A stretch of DNA of 64,000 nt from Haemonchus contortus (GCA_000469685.2 LS997563.1:1564869-1628868), one strand, 5' to 3'. Counted from the first letter of the stretch, positions 13,640-26,952 are shown. Numbers and translations: made by a program. The notes: generated from the letters alone by a model not told the origin.

Positions 13640-14073
13640 TTAAAGGCAAGGTTCACGTTAAAGATGGTTCCTGAGATTCCTCTCTTGGATGAACTTCTGA
13701 CCTCCGATGACCTAGGGGACGCTGTTGGGTGGAAAACGGCTGAGACAAGCCTTGAAAAGAACTCCCAAAACGCCGACGTTTACACTTAATGAATTGCCGG
13801 ACGAGTTCCTAAGTGGTATGCGTCGGCGGACGAGTTGCTAATCGTTGAGAAAGCTGTGGAGGTCTCAGCACCAAGACTCACACTTTACACGCAGGCATCT
13901 TACTGCAGTATGCAGTAAGATGCGCACTTTTGAAGAGCTCGTTCGAAGGTCCCTTCTATATAACTTCTTTCGTCACTTTCTCGTCCTACCCCTCATTTCA
14001 TCCTTATGATTCTCTAATTTTTCAGCCTGGTTCTGAAACTGAACACCTCAAAATTGCTGTGAACTGTACCTTC
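13640..14073. mobile_element. TTAA-type MITE, group M2, diverged
   Basis: Starts TTAAAGGCAAGGTTCACG followed by ATGGTTCCTGAGATTCC, and ends ACCTCAAAATTGCTGTGAAC plus TGTACCTTC. Same ends as M1 but a different inside, shared with the copies at 33338 and 59161. Confidence 0.5.
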
Positions 14074-14871
14074 AGGACGAGTGTTGACAGCAGATACAAT
14101 CTTTTAGTACTTATTTCCAACCTTCCCCTCCTCCTATCTATTATTATTTTCCGGCTTGTCTACGCCACATGTGACATACTTAAGGGCCAGGTACTATTCC
14201 AGAAGAACATCCCGAAAACAATTTCCATTACAATCGCGCCCACGAATACACGTATAGCAGGGTTTGAAAACTCCTCTCTAATGTCTTTAAAATGCGGTCG
14301 CCACTAAAAATATCCTCCTCTTATCTTATCAATTAGATTTTAACCTCGTTCTGAAGTTTTTAACTCGGACTGTTTTTTGGCACGTGCTCCTTTACCTTTC
14401 CTACCATCTATGGCTCGTAACATCCAGCGTAACCCTCAACCATATTCTTATCCCTTCGGATTATTCAGCTGTATCGAGCCAGTGAAAAATGCTGAAGTGC
14501 AGTGAGGTCGTTGAACCTGAGCAGCACAAATGCACGTCCTTCCCTTGTCCTGGAGAGGGCGTGTTGTAACCTTTAGACAGTGACGTGCGCCGTCCTTTTA
14601 GCGTCGATCAGGTGAATAGTTTCTATTAACGGCAGTCTAAACGTTCGTTCCTGATCGGAAGGCACCTGCCATACTACTAGATGATGAGGTACTTTGATTG
14701 TATTCAACTCGATCTTTGTATAAGGGCCATCTTTGACTTATCCATCTGGAGGCGTGAAATAAGATCGTACAAACTACTTGAAGGTTAGCTTTTCTGAGAA
14801 ACTCAGACAATCTTGTTGATTCGTCAGTGCTTCTTTGCCATCAGGTTTTTAATGGTGGAATACTTTTATTC

Positions 14872-14909
14872 GCCTGACGTTTCGACAATCTCGTCTTTAT
14901 CAAAGGCCT
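14872..14909 (-). other. Degenerate hammerhead-like motif
   Basis: Minus strand: stem I GGCCT, TTGATAA in place of CTGANGA, then GAC-GAGATT-GTC, GAAACGTC and AGGC. Stems I and II and GAAACGTC are kept, but two core bases are changed, so it should be inactive. The partner at 15583-15621 (+) is more degraded. Confidence 0.4.
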
Positions 14910-14961
14910 GAAAGCGTATCGTAACTTCAGAGTGTTACCTATCACGCTTGAAACTCCAGCT

Positions 14962-15344
14962 CTTAACTACTACTGCCCATATGGAAAAGTAGGAGACTGT
15001 GCACAACGAGCTGTGGTTTACCAGCTTCAGTGTTTAGCATGTGATGCTTGCTATATTGGAGAAATTGGGTGACAGTTATGCGTTCGTGTAAAAGAACATC
15101 TAGCTAGCAAACGAAGGTACTGCTCGATTGCACCGCTCGGGAAGCACAGAAGAGAAGGTCATGCTGATTGTGACTTTGACGTTAAGTGCACGATTCTGGC
15201 CCACGAGGACAGTATTGGCGCCAGAAAAACTCTCGAGGCTTTCTGGATTAGACACCGAAATAAGAGCATGAATAACAAGAATGAGTGCATCAACATAACT
15301 GGTGACCTCTTGCCTTACATCCCTCTCTGTGAGCTCTGGTAGTA
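14962..15344 (+). pseudogene. Decayed Penelope-like GIY-YIG endonuclease
   Basis: The + strand reads YYCPYGKVGDCA, AVVYQLQC, CYIGEIG, then an in-frame TGA where the family has an arginine-type codon, then RVKEHLASKRR, KCTILAHED, ARKTLEAFWI and LLPYIPLCELW before a TAG. The order and spacing match the intact copy at 47239-47940. One stop and a missing N-terminal part make it non-functional. Confidence 0.65.
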
Positions 15345-15689
15345 GAGACTGATACGTGTCACGTCACGATCTATTAAAGGGTCGTGGTTGACCGGGCTGT
15401 CTCAATTGCTCTACTGTTTCTGAATTTGAGCAACTGTTCGGTGCTGATGGAATTGACGTAAGTGGCTTGTTGGAATTTCTCCTTACCAATTAGTTGCTAG
15501 TTCATCGGTCTAAGTTGCAACTAGTTAAGAGCTTGTCTACGTCAAGCGTGATAGGTAACACTCTAAAGTTACGATACGCTTCCAGGCCTTTTATAAAAAC
15601 GAGATTGTCGAAACGTCAGGCGAATGAAAGTATTCCACCATCAAAAACCTATATGGCACAGAAGCATTGACGAATAATAGTACAGATGC

Positions 15690-16255
15690 ACAGGTTTAAA
15701 GAAAGGCAAACATGGAAATCTTGTTAGTTTTATTTTGTCATAAAGTAAGTCTCTATGTGGTGCTCGTTATCCGATATGTGGTGCAAACTCTCCCACAGCA
15801 TTCGCTTTATTGTTGGCTTTGTTAGAAATTTTAGAATCGGTCACATCCTATCAATTGTCTATTTACTGTTCTGTTTCTTGTTTATAATTGGATGCCTCAT
15901 ATTCATTTCCTCATATTGGGATCTCAAGGCTAAACAGAAAAACATACAATGTGAGAGATACTCACTCAAACTTTTCAATTTCCTTCAAAATCTAGGTGTC
16001 CGAACTTCAGTCTTTTTAGAAGGTGAAGCCTAAACGTTGCACGTATTGTATTCACTAGCAATTTCCGTTTCTTAGGAACTCAGGCTTTTGCTCTTTCGTA
16101 GAAAGCTCTACAAAAGTATCGGTATTCCTATCGATTAGAGGCTCTGATTTTAGTTTAGGTGAAAGTCGCGAATGAAGTTTGTGAAGCATACGGAGAATAT
16201 TGTTTTCTTAAGAAATGCTTTTTAAGTGTCAACTTATTTCAAGCGCTCAAATTCT
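15690..16255. other. Unassigned stretch with one small TM-like frame
   Basis: A + strand frame at 15755-16033 (92 codons) includes IGHILSIVYLLFCFLFIIGC and one hydrophobic helix. It does not match any receptor exon in length or motif, so it is not called as a gene. Confidence 0.2.
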
Positions 16256-16259
16256 TTAT

Positions 16260-16470
16260 CATGTGCAAGTGGCGCACTTTCAGACACCATGGTCTGGGTT
16301 CCGTTCCTGGATCGATACTCGCCCGCGCCAAACCAGCCATCCATCTCTCCTGGATCGAATGATTGGTCGCAAACTCGCGCTGGCTTGTACATCGGCAATC
16401 TGCATTCAAACCGCCATCACGATTCTGAATGGAAAAGTAGGGGGCGCACTTCCTAAATAGGATTGATTTA
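16260..16470 (+). repeat. tRNA-derived SINE copy
   Basis: GTGCAAGTGGCGCACTTTCA (head), GGTTCCGTTCCTGGATCGAT (B box region), GGCTTGTACATCGGCAATC and CACGATTCTGAATGG, ending with TAGGATTGATTT. Complete but diverged. Confidence 0.6.
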
Positions 16471-17329
16471 TTCCACTGACTTTATCCTTTTTTATATTCC
16501 CTTACGAAAATCTAGACCTATGTGGTCTTCAGCCTTGTACGGCTTATAAGCAGGGGCTGATACGTTCTTTAGCTGAACGACTGCATTTCCCTGAAACCAT
16601 AAACGTAGAGCCCAAACAGAAATCAGTCACAATACAAGGCGACTCATTGCTATTGTTGGATAAATACCCTATTTCAACGAAGTAATTGAGCAAGTCGTTG
16701 AAACCCGAGCTCTCTAATGATTCCTTACCTGACGTCAGGTCCTGCCTCTCGTTTCAAAGGGAAATAGATGAAATAACAAACCCGTCACACCGTTCCTTAA
16801 TTGGAACAGGTATTATATGTCAACATCGCGTACATAAATATGACCAATTACTCCCTGGACTCTTTCCACAGACATCCCTTCTCAGCTCAAGTTCTTCTTG
16901 ATTAGCGTTTGAAAGCAGTTTCCGAGAAGTTGATAATTATTAGGAATCGCTCAAAAGAAGTGGTCACGTCTTGGTGTCTAGTAGTGAGCTCCTTTCCCGG
17001 GAGCCGGTGATGGTCTCAAACATCTTATCTGGGCAGACGCCGCCTCTGAATGCTACGACCAGTAATTTCCTTGCCTTATTTGACTCACACTGGATTATTG
17101 GAGGCTGTTACTCAATCTTTGGTGCTTTAATTGAGCTTTCCATTCATCCGATGTAGTCTAATAGAGCGGAATTGCAGTCTTCAAAAGGCTTGCTTATCAC
17201 TAACTAATTTATCGCTCACACTTTAAAATATTATCTTTGTAGACATGATTTCCAGTTGTATCCTGGAACTGTCACATGTAATTTTCAACAAAATGATTTG
17301 AATTATTTTATATTTGTTGTTGGGATTAT

Positions 17330-17815
17330 TGAAAGGCGCCCTTAACGACAAAATGTTCATGGAACTTGTCATCTGGGGTGATACCTTTGCCTCTACGTCT
17401 GCCATATGAGGCGCCGTCAGGTCGAAATACGTCCAGATTGGGCGGAATAAGGATTCACAGACTGTCTTTGTCAAAGTCCACATTAGAGGTGGACGAGTTT
17501 TCATGGCGTTGTAGAGCCTGCACCATTCCCAGTAGAACCTACAAATTGAAATTTGAAACAGCGGTGGTGACCCATAGCGACAGTAGATGGCAACCTATTG
17601 TGGAGCAACTGAAATCTTGTCCGAATACTCCTTTTATGTCATTTCATCATGGTGAACTCGTAGAGCTCCCTACTTCACTTTTGAAAAGCCTTGTATTTGT
17701 TAATTTTGCGGGATTTCTCGCTTTCTTTCTCACCGGTGCACTATTCTTCCCCATCATTTTGCTTTCCAAGTTATGAAGGGTACCTCAGAGCTAGAGTGAT
17801 TTTGAGAATATGGTA
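17330..17815. mobile_element. TTAA-type MITE, group M2, strongly diverged
   Basis: Recognisable inner blocks are GTGACCCATAGCGACAGTAG, CGAATACTCCTTTTATGTCA, GGTGCACTATTCTTCCC and GGGTACCTCA, in the same order as in 59161-59672. The ends are poorly kept. Confidence 0.4.
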
Positions 17816-18613
17816 ATTGAAGATCATCCCAGATTAGATATTCCTTTGTCATAGGTAGTGCATAAGTATAATACATACAAATGTCACGAAGGATTAGTCC
17901 GTGATAGTCCTCCGATGAGCTTCCTTTGCTATTTTCTTGCATTTTCAGCTAGTCAGCCTATGTATTTGTTTGCAGCCTACAAAAAGCCTATACTTATGTA
18001 AGAGCTTCTGTACAATTATCCGGTTGTTTTTAAGCTCAGTCTGTATAATTGTAAGCATTATTGTGTGATACGCCATTAACAATAACTATAACTTACTCAT
18101 TAAATGTAGAAATAAGTTTTGTTCACAGTAGGAATGAACAAGTCGGAGATACTTAACACCCTACTCGACGACGCTAAATGTATTTTTTTTTACCAGTCAC
18201 TGGAAACAAACTGGTACCCTGTTAATAGACGTGAGTAACGATCCTTCAACGCAGGGCAGTCAGACCATCCTGTTACTCTTTCATGATTTGTGGGTCCATT
18301 CTGTTACCCTGTTACCCCCCCCCCCCTTCCTAAAATGTGGAGGTGTTGAATAGTTTACAGTGGCTCTTCACTGCTCTCAGATGCCTCTCCAAAATTGGAG
18401 CTGTATGAAGCCCACGCAGTATACAAACTCTTAGATTGGAAAGGATACATTTCATTTTTCCCGTCCAAACTTTTCCTTTAGAAATCGGTCTAATGTGATG
18501 TGATGTGTCTGCTGTGAACAGTATCAGAAGCTCAAGATGAACATATACGATCCACATAAGAACCTAGAATGGCTTTCGTTTTGGTCTTGATCATCCCGTT
18601 TGTATAAACGATG

Positions 18614-18861
18614 TTAACCCTTCAACGACAATGCGGATTTCGACGTGACGCGCCCATGGTACCACACTCACCTTCTTTCGTGCGCAACTGGCACCCACAG
18701 GTGGGTGGCACTGTCTCAGGAGAGATTTTTTCACAGGCTTACTGAATTTAGTAATTGCTAAGTAACAAGAAAGTATGATGGCGCCTGAAATTGGATGCCA
18801 GTGTCCCATGCACAGTCATAGGGACACCCACCGGTGGGTGCCATTATCGTCAAAGGGTTAA
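18614..18861. mobile_element. Short TTAA MITE with inner palindromes
   Basis: Inverted ends TTAACCCTTCAACGACAATG and CATTATCGTCAAAGGGTTAA, 248 bases in all. Each half has an inner palindrome, CACCCACAGGTGGGTG and CACCCACCGGTGGGTG. TTAA borders suggest a piggyBac-type transposase. No coding capacity. Only one copy noticed in the window. Confidence 0.6.
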
Positions 18862-21439
18862 CCTGCACATCGATGCCGTGCTCAAATACTCGTCACATGC
18901 GCGCTCCTCATTGCCCATTGTCTCTGATTTCTGCCGATTTTTCGATTTCGATAAGGCGAATCTTTTTTATCTTATCGATGACGAATATCAGGGGGGGAGG
19001 GCGATCTGGGACGGCGAGCTCAATGCATTGAATGTAAATGAGGAATTATTTTTGGGGTTCATACTGTGAAAGTTGATGGATACAAAGATTACTAAATGTT
19101 GTTTCCATTCATGAAGTTGACTTGCCGATTGGTATCTCTTGAAAAGCTAACCGACACAGTTCTACTTTCTTCGTGCACTCAAGTGGGAAAAGCTAGCAAG
19201 CATCTGAACTCAGAACGTCCGACGTGTACATTACATTGGAAGTGATAGATAGTCATAATACCCATGCATTACCTGAATTTCGCAAGGGGAAAATTTAATA
19301 GTTTTTAGCTTACATAATTACTTGAGAAATTTGATGTAGAAGTCTCGTAGGGGGAGGTTTTATCCCAAATAACCATCAAATTTGCCAAAAGCACGCTTAT
19401 TTCGGGAGTAGCCGTAAATGGGTTGGTAGAAGGAGGTGGTCTATCCCTACTTGTAAATGGTTGTCGCAGAAATTTTTCTCTCTGGCGTCGGAGCTCAGCA
19501 GAGTTGTAAGTTCGGCTGCTACAAGATATCTCAAGCCAAGGATGGCAAGCTGTTTTCAGTCTGGTTGATTCAGTTTGATTTTTCAGCGAGATGAAGGGCA
19601 TGTGTCGTCTTTCCACTTGCGTGACATCCATAAGTTCCCACCTTTTGCGATTAAGCACATCTAGTTATATAGGAATCTGAATTACTGTCCGATCTGTTGC
19701 AAAAAATCATCTCGCAAAACAAAGTCATTTCTGAAAACAAAACATGTTCCCCAGGCAATTACAAATCAGTCATTGTTTATGGTAATGGTCTTCTGTGTGC
19801 GTAGGAGCCGCTAGCAAAGGATGACTCTTTAGACAAAAAATTGAGCATCGCGGATTTTTTCCAGTTATCGCCTTTTGGGATGCAGTCGACCGGACAGTTT
19901 GCCTGTTTGTTGAGTTATTTTGGGAAATCTTGAGATGATGTTTGTTTAAACCTTAGCAGTTTATGCAGATGAGAAAATCAAAGATTATGAATAAGTTAGC
20001 GAGTAACATTATCAGATGATTCCAGAGTTTGCAAAATATTCGGCTTCTAGTCGGAAGTGTACGTCGAGTGAGTCGGTAATCTATCCAACACACAGATCCT
20101 ACACCAACCAATTGCCAGAAGTTGAGTCTAATTTTTGTAATAAAAGTCTCTTTTGGGAATTCATCTATCTGGGAACCCATGTCTTACCACCTACACAAGT
20201 TTTGGAGTTGTGACTAGTCCTGAGATTTTGTCCCAGAGCGTTCGAACGTTTTCATCTGATCAATTTCTCCAAATATGTCATGCGCTAAGCATGAAATGAG
20301 GAAATTAATTAAAGGCTCACTGTCCTTTGGTCAGTAGGATGGTAACGCGAGACTCCCGAAAACTGGCATCTTTTTGTATTCCCTCCTGCTTCTTCTGCTG
20401 TTATTTCTCGTAAACTCGATATCCATGAGAAATTACCGTTCTCATGATCAGCCCCAAAAACCTATGTGAAAACCAACATGGTTTTCCTACATCGTGGGGA
20501 ACTTCATAATGGTCATTTCTGATGGGCATATGATCGATGTGGGGAAATGACTCAACAATCTAAAATACAACCACTCCTTACTGCGTCATCAGAGGAGCAC
20601 CAAGTTCTCCCTTATGTCCATTCATAGCTTATTAACGCTGTTGTGTCTGTGACGTTCAGTACCCCTGAGGAATTTCTCATCAAATGACTAAGTGCATGGT
20701 ATTTTTAGAACTTAATTACTATGTGATGGATAGAATAACACAGTTTTTCAGTCAATTACCATTGGATAACACCACTTTTTTCCGCTTTTTACGTTCTTCT
20801 AATTTTTAATGAGCCAGATCTATTTATTTGAATCTGCTCATGTATACGAAATCATGCTTAATGACGACACAGCGAGTATCTTTTGAGACATTTTCTGAGA
20901 CAGCTTTTCTGCCACTTTACTTCTGCTTTTACTAATTTCAAATGTGAAAACATCTTGATTGAATGTATTGTAAACGGAATGACTAATATTCTGGAGCGAT
21001 CGAAAATCCAAACCCTCTACCCGTTGTCAAGCTGTTTTTCTTTTTCATGCAGTCAAATGTCTCGCATAAACGGAAATTAATGGAATAATTGTGAGCAATT
21101 TTCTATTTTTTCGACATTATTCGAAAGTCTGAGTTTTTTGGCTACAATAAATCCAATTCTTGCGAAGCGCCCCTGCATTCAACTCCCATTTCACTTCCGT
21201 AAAAACGATGCCCCTTCGAAATTGAGAATTTACCTCATAGGTCAACAATTTACTTGTCAGCGTTCAAAATATGAATAATTTCAAATTTTTCGATCCTAGA
21301 AAACGCAAACCTTCCGTAAACGTGCATAGTTGGTCATTCCTTTACTTATTCTACTTATAAGCTCTTATTTCTTCCGTTATGATGGTACGCATGATGTTTT
21401 AGCGCGTTTTGTCCGATGACCTCATTATATTGACGCGTG
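18862..21439. other. Gene-free stretch
   Basis: No receptor exon, transposase or RT motif found on either strand. Short frames up to 117 codons (19305-19658, minus) are unrecognised. Confidence 0.3.
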
Positions 21440-21630
21440 AATGGCACCACACACGGTCTATACGGTAAAACGGTTGCCAGCCAATGTAGAAGTAGCGTTT
21501 CTCGCCTCTCAGACGGGCCTAGTACCAATTAACCGTTCCGGAGGGAATAAAAGCTCCATTGGACAGGGCAGGTATCGATCGGGGATTTGAAACTCGGGCC
21601 ATTTATTTAGTAATGCCCCATTTGGCACTA
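21440..21630 (-). repeat. tRNA-derived SINE copy, worn
   Basis: On the + strand, TTGCCAGCCAATGTAGAAGT, GGCCTAGTACCAATTAACCG and TATCGATCGGGGATTTGAAA mirror the minus-strand SINE. The head is poorly kept. Confidence 0.5.
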
Positions 21631-22224
21631 CATCTCTGTTACTGTTCAAGTCACAGAACAAAAGTTTATCCTACTGATTTTTTTTGTAAATGTATTATAT
21701 ATACCTCTGTAACTTTATTACTGTCATCTATGGGCATTACTCCTCCTCCCCTACTCATATGACCGTAATTTTTGTAATCTTGTGGGATTTTTTGAAGAAA
21801 TCTCATTTTTCAAAAAAGAAATGCCAGTAACCCTGATTCCACATAGATGACAAGAGGCGTGTTCATGGCATATCAGTCAGTAGCAAAGAAATTGTTGTTT
21901 TCGTAGACTAATCATAGAATGCGTGCTTCAGGAGGGGATTTCATGACACACGACAATTTTGCAATTCATATTTAGTTGTAAAAGCTCAGTTGCTGACGGA
22001 TACTGTATTTCTGCTTGAAAAATCCGAACTATTGCTCTCCTATATGATCTTTGTTTATGAATATTTGTTGTTCTAGTGTTGGATCGCTTGTAAACATTCC
22101 AGTAATTGCCCATAAAAGCTTTGCGATCTATTCATTCAACCGAACATTTCCGTGAACTCATTATTGTTACGGTGGCTTGGTAAACTAATTTATTTCTTTG
22201 ACTTTATCCTTGATTTTCAGGGAA

Positions 22225-25200
22225 ATGACCTGCGAAGAAAACATAGCTTTGATCCATAACATAGGGTTCCAGCTTACGATAGTCACTCAGGTTCTAGCAA
22301 GTTTCTTATCGGCTATTTTGAGTATTATAGTGGCAAGGAAATGTGGCCAATTATATTTTCACATAAACACGAGAGTAAGTTGACTTTATCTATGTTCTGC
22401 AGTCTTTTTTCTTTCATAAGCCTGGGCTACCCACACTTTGGATTCTTTTCTGAGAATGTCAACCCCCGATGGCATCGATGGCACCTTTTTCAAATATTTT
22501 TCTCCGAATTTTTCCTCGATTCGTTATTTAATTTCTACAGTTTTTTGCCAAAAAATTATTTCTAAGCCTATATATTGCTTATGGAATCCGATTTTTTTTC
22601 AGATATTGTTAAGAGCTATGCTTTACCTCAACTTATTCCATTCTATCGTCTTAATCGCACTACAAGTAAGTTACAATAGTGATTCATAGAGTCTGAGTAT
22701 GAGAAAAAATACTTCAAATTTGAATAGAATAAGTAGCCAATAGAAAAAATTGCATTCATCATACCCTATGAGTACGACAAGCACGACATCCTCCCTTTCT
22801 GCGCCTTCACCCCTCCCTCACCCCTTTTTCTCTGAGGGAGCGAGGCAAGGGGAGAGAAGGCAGAACATCAGCCACTCAACAGTGAGCATTTTCACCAAAA
22901 AAATAAATTCACTGTCAAGGCACTTCTCCCGAAAGGGACTAAACCTCATTTTCGGCGATTTTTATTGGATTTCTATTACAACGACAGTGAAGTGGTTGGC
23001 CAGAGGAGAATTCAACATTTTATTTCAACGATTCCAGGGAATTCACATGATTCAATACCTGACATTCGATCCGTGTCACATTGGCCTCTCGCCAATTTTG
23101 TGCTATTCTCTACGGTATCCAATAGCAAGCTGTATGGTGTCATTCGCTGTGCTCCAGGTTGGTTTTCAGATGTTAAATTAGTTCAGGCTTTCAAAGCAAG
23201 TTACGCAAGTTTGTAATTTTGCCAATAATATCTCATGCATACCAAATGAGCCTAATATTTCTGTAGAAGTTTTCTATTTGGAGGAGTTGGGGCAGTGAGT
23301 TTGCTTACGCAAGTCATCACAAACGCATTCCCTTTTGCAGAAAACGACACTGAAGGGTGAATTGGGTAGGCTTTCCTCCGGGCGAGTTTGCTTGACATAG
23401 TTATCTTTCTAGCCAGATGTCGCTTATTCTTCAGGCTTCTCGCTTTCAAATGAGCCTATTGATGTAGCAGCAGAGTGCCTGGATAAACCAGGATAAGGTT
23501 GAAGAGAACAGAAGCCCTAGTAGAAAAGGGGAAGGTGAAATGGCGGAGGCCCGTGTTACCGCACCGTTGCCTGTGTTCTCACAGTGATATAGTATCGTCA
23601 TGATCAATTCGTCTGCCAGTTCAAGTCCGTTCAGAGTTGGCGCCCCAGCCTGCTCTGCGCTCTACCGTTTAGTGTTAAAGACGCTAAGCACGAAGTATAA
23701 ACGCCCCAACGGAGGCGTCACAGCCCTGTGGTTCGGGTCCCGCGTACCCATGACATAAAGACCTTCACACCTCTCAAATCGACGACTTGCATGCATGCAT
23801 TGTGTTTGAAACAATCGAAGAAGCGTTCATCATCAGGACAATTTTTTTTGAAGGTTGCTATGGTAGTCGAGAGAGGTATTGCTCTTTGGAAACGTCAACA
23901 TTATGAGTCTTACGGACCCAAATTGGGACTTGCCGCTGTTTTCATATCTGTGAGTCCTACTTTCCTTTTTTTCCACTTTGATAAGGAAAAAACAGCATTG
24001 AATAACCAAAAATGGAGAACAACGTCGCAAAGGCTCATTTGTCAACTCAAATCATGGAACGATCTTTGCTTATACACAGACTTGTAGTCTGGCTCGCTCA
24101 GTCCCGGTTTGGGATGCGCCATGCTTTCCAACTCCATTTAAAATGTACACATCTGTAGCCTATACAATGAATTGCGATATGCTGCCAATATTAAAGCCAA
24201 TCCTCTATTCTCCCATACGTCTGAGTATTCTTTCGCTCCCGCGGACGGTCGAAAGAATATTCTGACGAGTACCGGTCCATGATAGTACTTAGTGCCCTTG
24301 TATGAAGATCATGATGAAGACTGAGAAGGCCCTTGAACGTTATCGTCACCATAGCCGCTGAGGGAGTCGTTGCTAGCATACTGAGCGGAGCATCCGTCGC
24401 AATCACTATCTGTCCGACCGTTCCTTTCGAAATGCCTACCAGCTCCACTGACTCAACTGAACAAATCAGGCTCCACCATGTGCTCGTTACATATTTCCAT
24501 GGTGTCTAAGGTGAACGTTAACAATTCTAGCGAATTACGGAATCTTTTAGATCGGAATCTCGTTGATGGCCGTCTTGGCGGCTACGGGAGGCATTACTCA
24601 AACAGAACCCACGAACTATTGTATTTTGAATGGTATTGCAACACCACAAAATGTAATCATACTGAAGCTCGGCATATGTGCGATCGATCTTTTGATGATA
24701 ATCGGAACCGTGGGACTGTTTTTACTGAACAAATTGTGTCTGAGAAGGTAATGATTTAATGACTCTATCCATTTTCTCATTTTTATTCTTATCTGTTGCT
24801 CTTTTCTAAACAAAAATCATGCGTCAATTTCGTTGCCGGCGGTTAAGAGCTTCTGGGTCACCTTCCAAGCTCACTGTAAAGTGTAAGATTCATGTTTTCA
24901 GTAGAGGAGTACTATGATCACTGTGGGTATCCTTTGCCGATTGCAGTGAATGTTCAGGGACAAGAATAGCCGCCTGAAGAAGAGGGAGGGTGATGGGTAA
25001 ATGTTTGAGAGATGCAGCGGAGCAAATTTTAGAGTGTCTATAATAGCTAATGCCGGACGAGATTCAGAAGGGTCACGCTTGGGATCACTAAGTCCAATGA
25101 AGCTGTTTGGATGAGAGGTTTTTGTAATCCTGGGAATGATGTAATCGGAAATTTTCCCAATGCCCTGAAGATCAGTACCAACTCTCCCTTAACGCTGTGG

Positions 25201-26299
25201 CGAACTCGATGGCTTTACCTGCGCTTTCTCAATGACATAGTATGCTGTTGCTGAATTTCTCTTCAATTCTTCTTCAATTCTGGTTTAAAAAAATATGACG
25301 ATAGGTCATCCCCCCCCCCCTCTGGTTGGATGGTTAGACATAACTTTCATCCGTACTGCTCACATCCGTTTCAGATCACAAACACCTTTGCTAGCCAACA
25401 TGATTTTTTTATTCCAGGAAATCTTACGATCTGCAGTCATCGTATCAGCTTTTCGAAAATATCAGCGTTATACGGATCATCTTACCCTTGGTGGTTTCTC
25501 ATACGATATTCTATATAATATTTACAATCAGCGGAACAGCAGTCTCAATGCTACATCAAGACTTGGAAAAAGTGACATATGTGACGTTAACTTCTTTAAC
25601 TTATGTAAGTTTATGCTCTATTCTATAATTAGGTGAACAGATACTCTCTACCAGCTCCCATGCTCTTTGACGCTGATCTTTTTAAAAATTTGGGATCTCT
25701 GCCCTTCGTCTTATGGAAAAAAATTGTAAATAATACAGTATGTCTAGTTATAGCTGGTAATTTAGCTTTGAGACAGAATCCACAACACCAGCTTAGGGAG
25801 CGGAAATTTCAATGTAAAAAGCCTTAAAGTCGGTTGTCAGGGCTGGTGATGTTCTTGTTCACTCCAACCAGCACTACCACAAAGAGACGCTGTGGCAGTT
25901 TTGATACGCTACCCTTATCGTAAGAGCCATTCGGCTCCTGTGACATATTCGTCCACCTCATAATCTTGGAACTATGTCGATCCCCTTAAGCAGCACTTTT
26001 CCGGACTCCAGGAAGGATTCATCCCTCTGACAGCGCGGTGGTGATATTGGCATGATCTTCGAGTCTCTTGAACTAAACTACTCAAGTCAAGTTTCACTGC
26101 TTTACTATCTATCGGTTCTTTCTTTCAGTCAATTCCGTTCTATACCGTGATGTCTCCAATTCTTATATGGCTCACTATACGATGGTCACGGCAATTGAAG
26201 GAAACCAGATTGAAGACACTCACCAAGCCAACTATCAATGAAAATGAAGCCTATTTCCAGTCGTATAAAGAAATGTGGAGTCGACCACGACCAAAGTAA
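22225..26299 (+). CDS. Gene B: Sra-superfamily 7TM chemoreceptor, 7 exons, 327 aa
   Basis: Predicted nematode chemoreceptor GPCR, same family as gene A. Exons: 22225-22374, 22603-22665, 23038-23157, 23854-23949, 24551-24747, 25418-25604, 26129-26299. The start at MTCEENIALI is chosen because exon 1 is then exactly 50 codons, as in all paralogues, and because GATTTTCAG sits just upstream; the in-frame ATG at 22198 lies before that acceptor. Visible marks are FHINTR at the end of exon 1, FDPC (Cys84), VVER (117-118), ALWKRQHYESYGPKLG, ECL2 Cys167, YQLFEN (218-223, Phe replacing the usual Arg) and IRWSR in TM7. The C-terminus has AYFQSYKEMW and then a short basic end. Exon 6 is recognisable only in the frame following the split AGG codon. 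No clear AATAAA was seen just after the TAA. Intron 4 holds a SINE fragment. Intact as far as can be seen. Confidence 0.84.
24110..24190 (-). repeat. SINE tail fragment
   Basis: GGATGCGCCATG, AACTCCATTTAAAATG and GCCTATACAATGAATTGCG match the 3' part of the SINE. In intron 4 of gene B. Confidence 0.4.
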
Positions 26300-26952
26300 T
26301 AGTACAATTTTGACAAAAGTGATGCAATGGCACTTCGCGACACAGTAGCGATGGATAGCAATGGAAACTGGATAGCACTTCTGCCACAGGATCGGATTTT
26401 CCTGATATTTTCTCACTTTTTTGGGCTTTCTGTCCCATTTTCGTTAAAACTCCACGTAAGATCTGTATCATGTATGGATAAGAAGTTTGTGTGAGAGCAA
26501 TCATTGTTAAATACTAGTTGTAAATCAGCGATTGCGTCCATTTGTATATTGTTGAAAAAAATATTTACTTCCACGTGAATTCGTAATTCTTCCCATTTTC
26601 CTCCATTTTCCTGGGAAATGGACTCTAGGTTCGCAATGATCATGATGATGGATAGCATCTATTTTCTTGACTCATAATCAAGGATTGAAAAACAGTGGGC
26701 TCATCGAAATCGAGGGACCGGCAAAAAATCAGAGACTATGAGAAATGAAGAGCGCGCAGACAATGAAAGTAGGCACCCATCCAAACGAGGGGTCGACGGA
26801 ATCGACAGGGTAGATCAAAAACCTCACGTGGGCACGATCAAGAAACGCAAGATCGCAGAGAAGTAATTTTAGGAATTCTATGTGGAAAGTTTATGTTTTT
26901 CTCACGCTTCTGGTTCTGATCCCAGTTATAAGGAGACGGTGGAAATGTATAA

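Larger units (their letters stand above)
14819..15676 (+). mobile_element. Penelope-like element remnant with terminal inverted repeats
   Basis: About 140-base inverted ends (14819-14960 and 15534-15676, sharing ATTCGTC, TGGTGGAATACTTT, CGCCTGACGTTTCGACAATC and TGTTACCTATCACGCTTGA) flank a decayed GIY-YIG endonuclease. The ends contain degenerate versions of the hammerhead motif seen near 46600 and 48190. This is an older copy of a related but distinct Penelope-like family. Confidence 0.6.

Noticed and set aside
15755..16033. Possible small membrane protein
   Set aside because: One hydrophobic stretch only, no match to receptor exon lengths or motifs, no other support.
24191..24448. Minus-strand frame of 85 codons in intron 4 of gene B
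   Set aside because: Codon pattern looks partly protein-like, but no motif is recognisable; may be an old unknown repeat.
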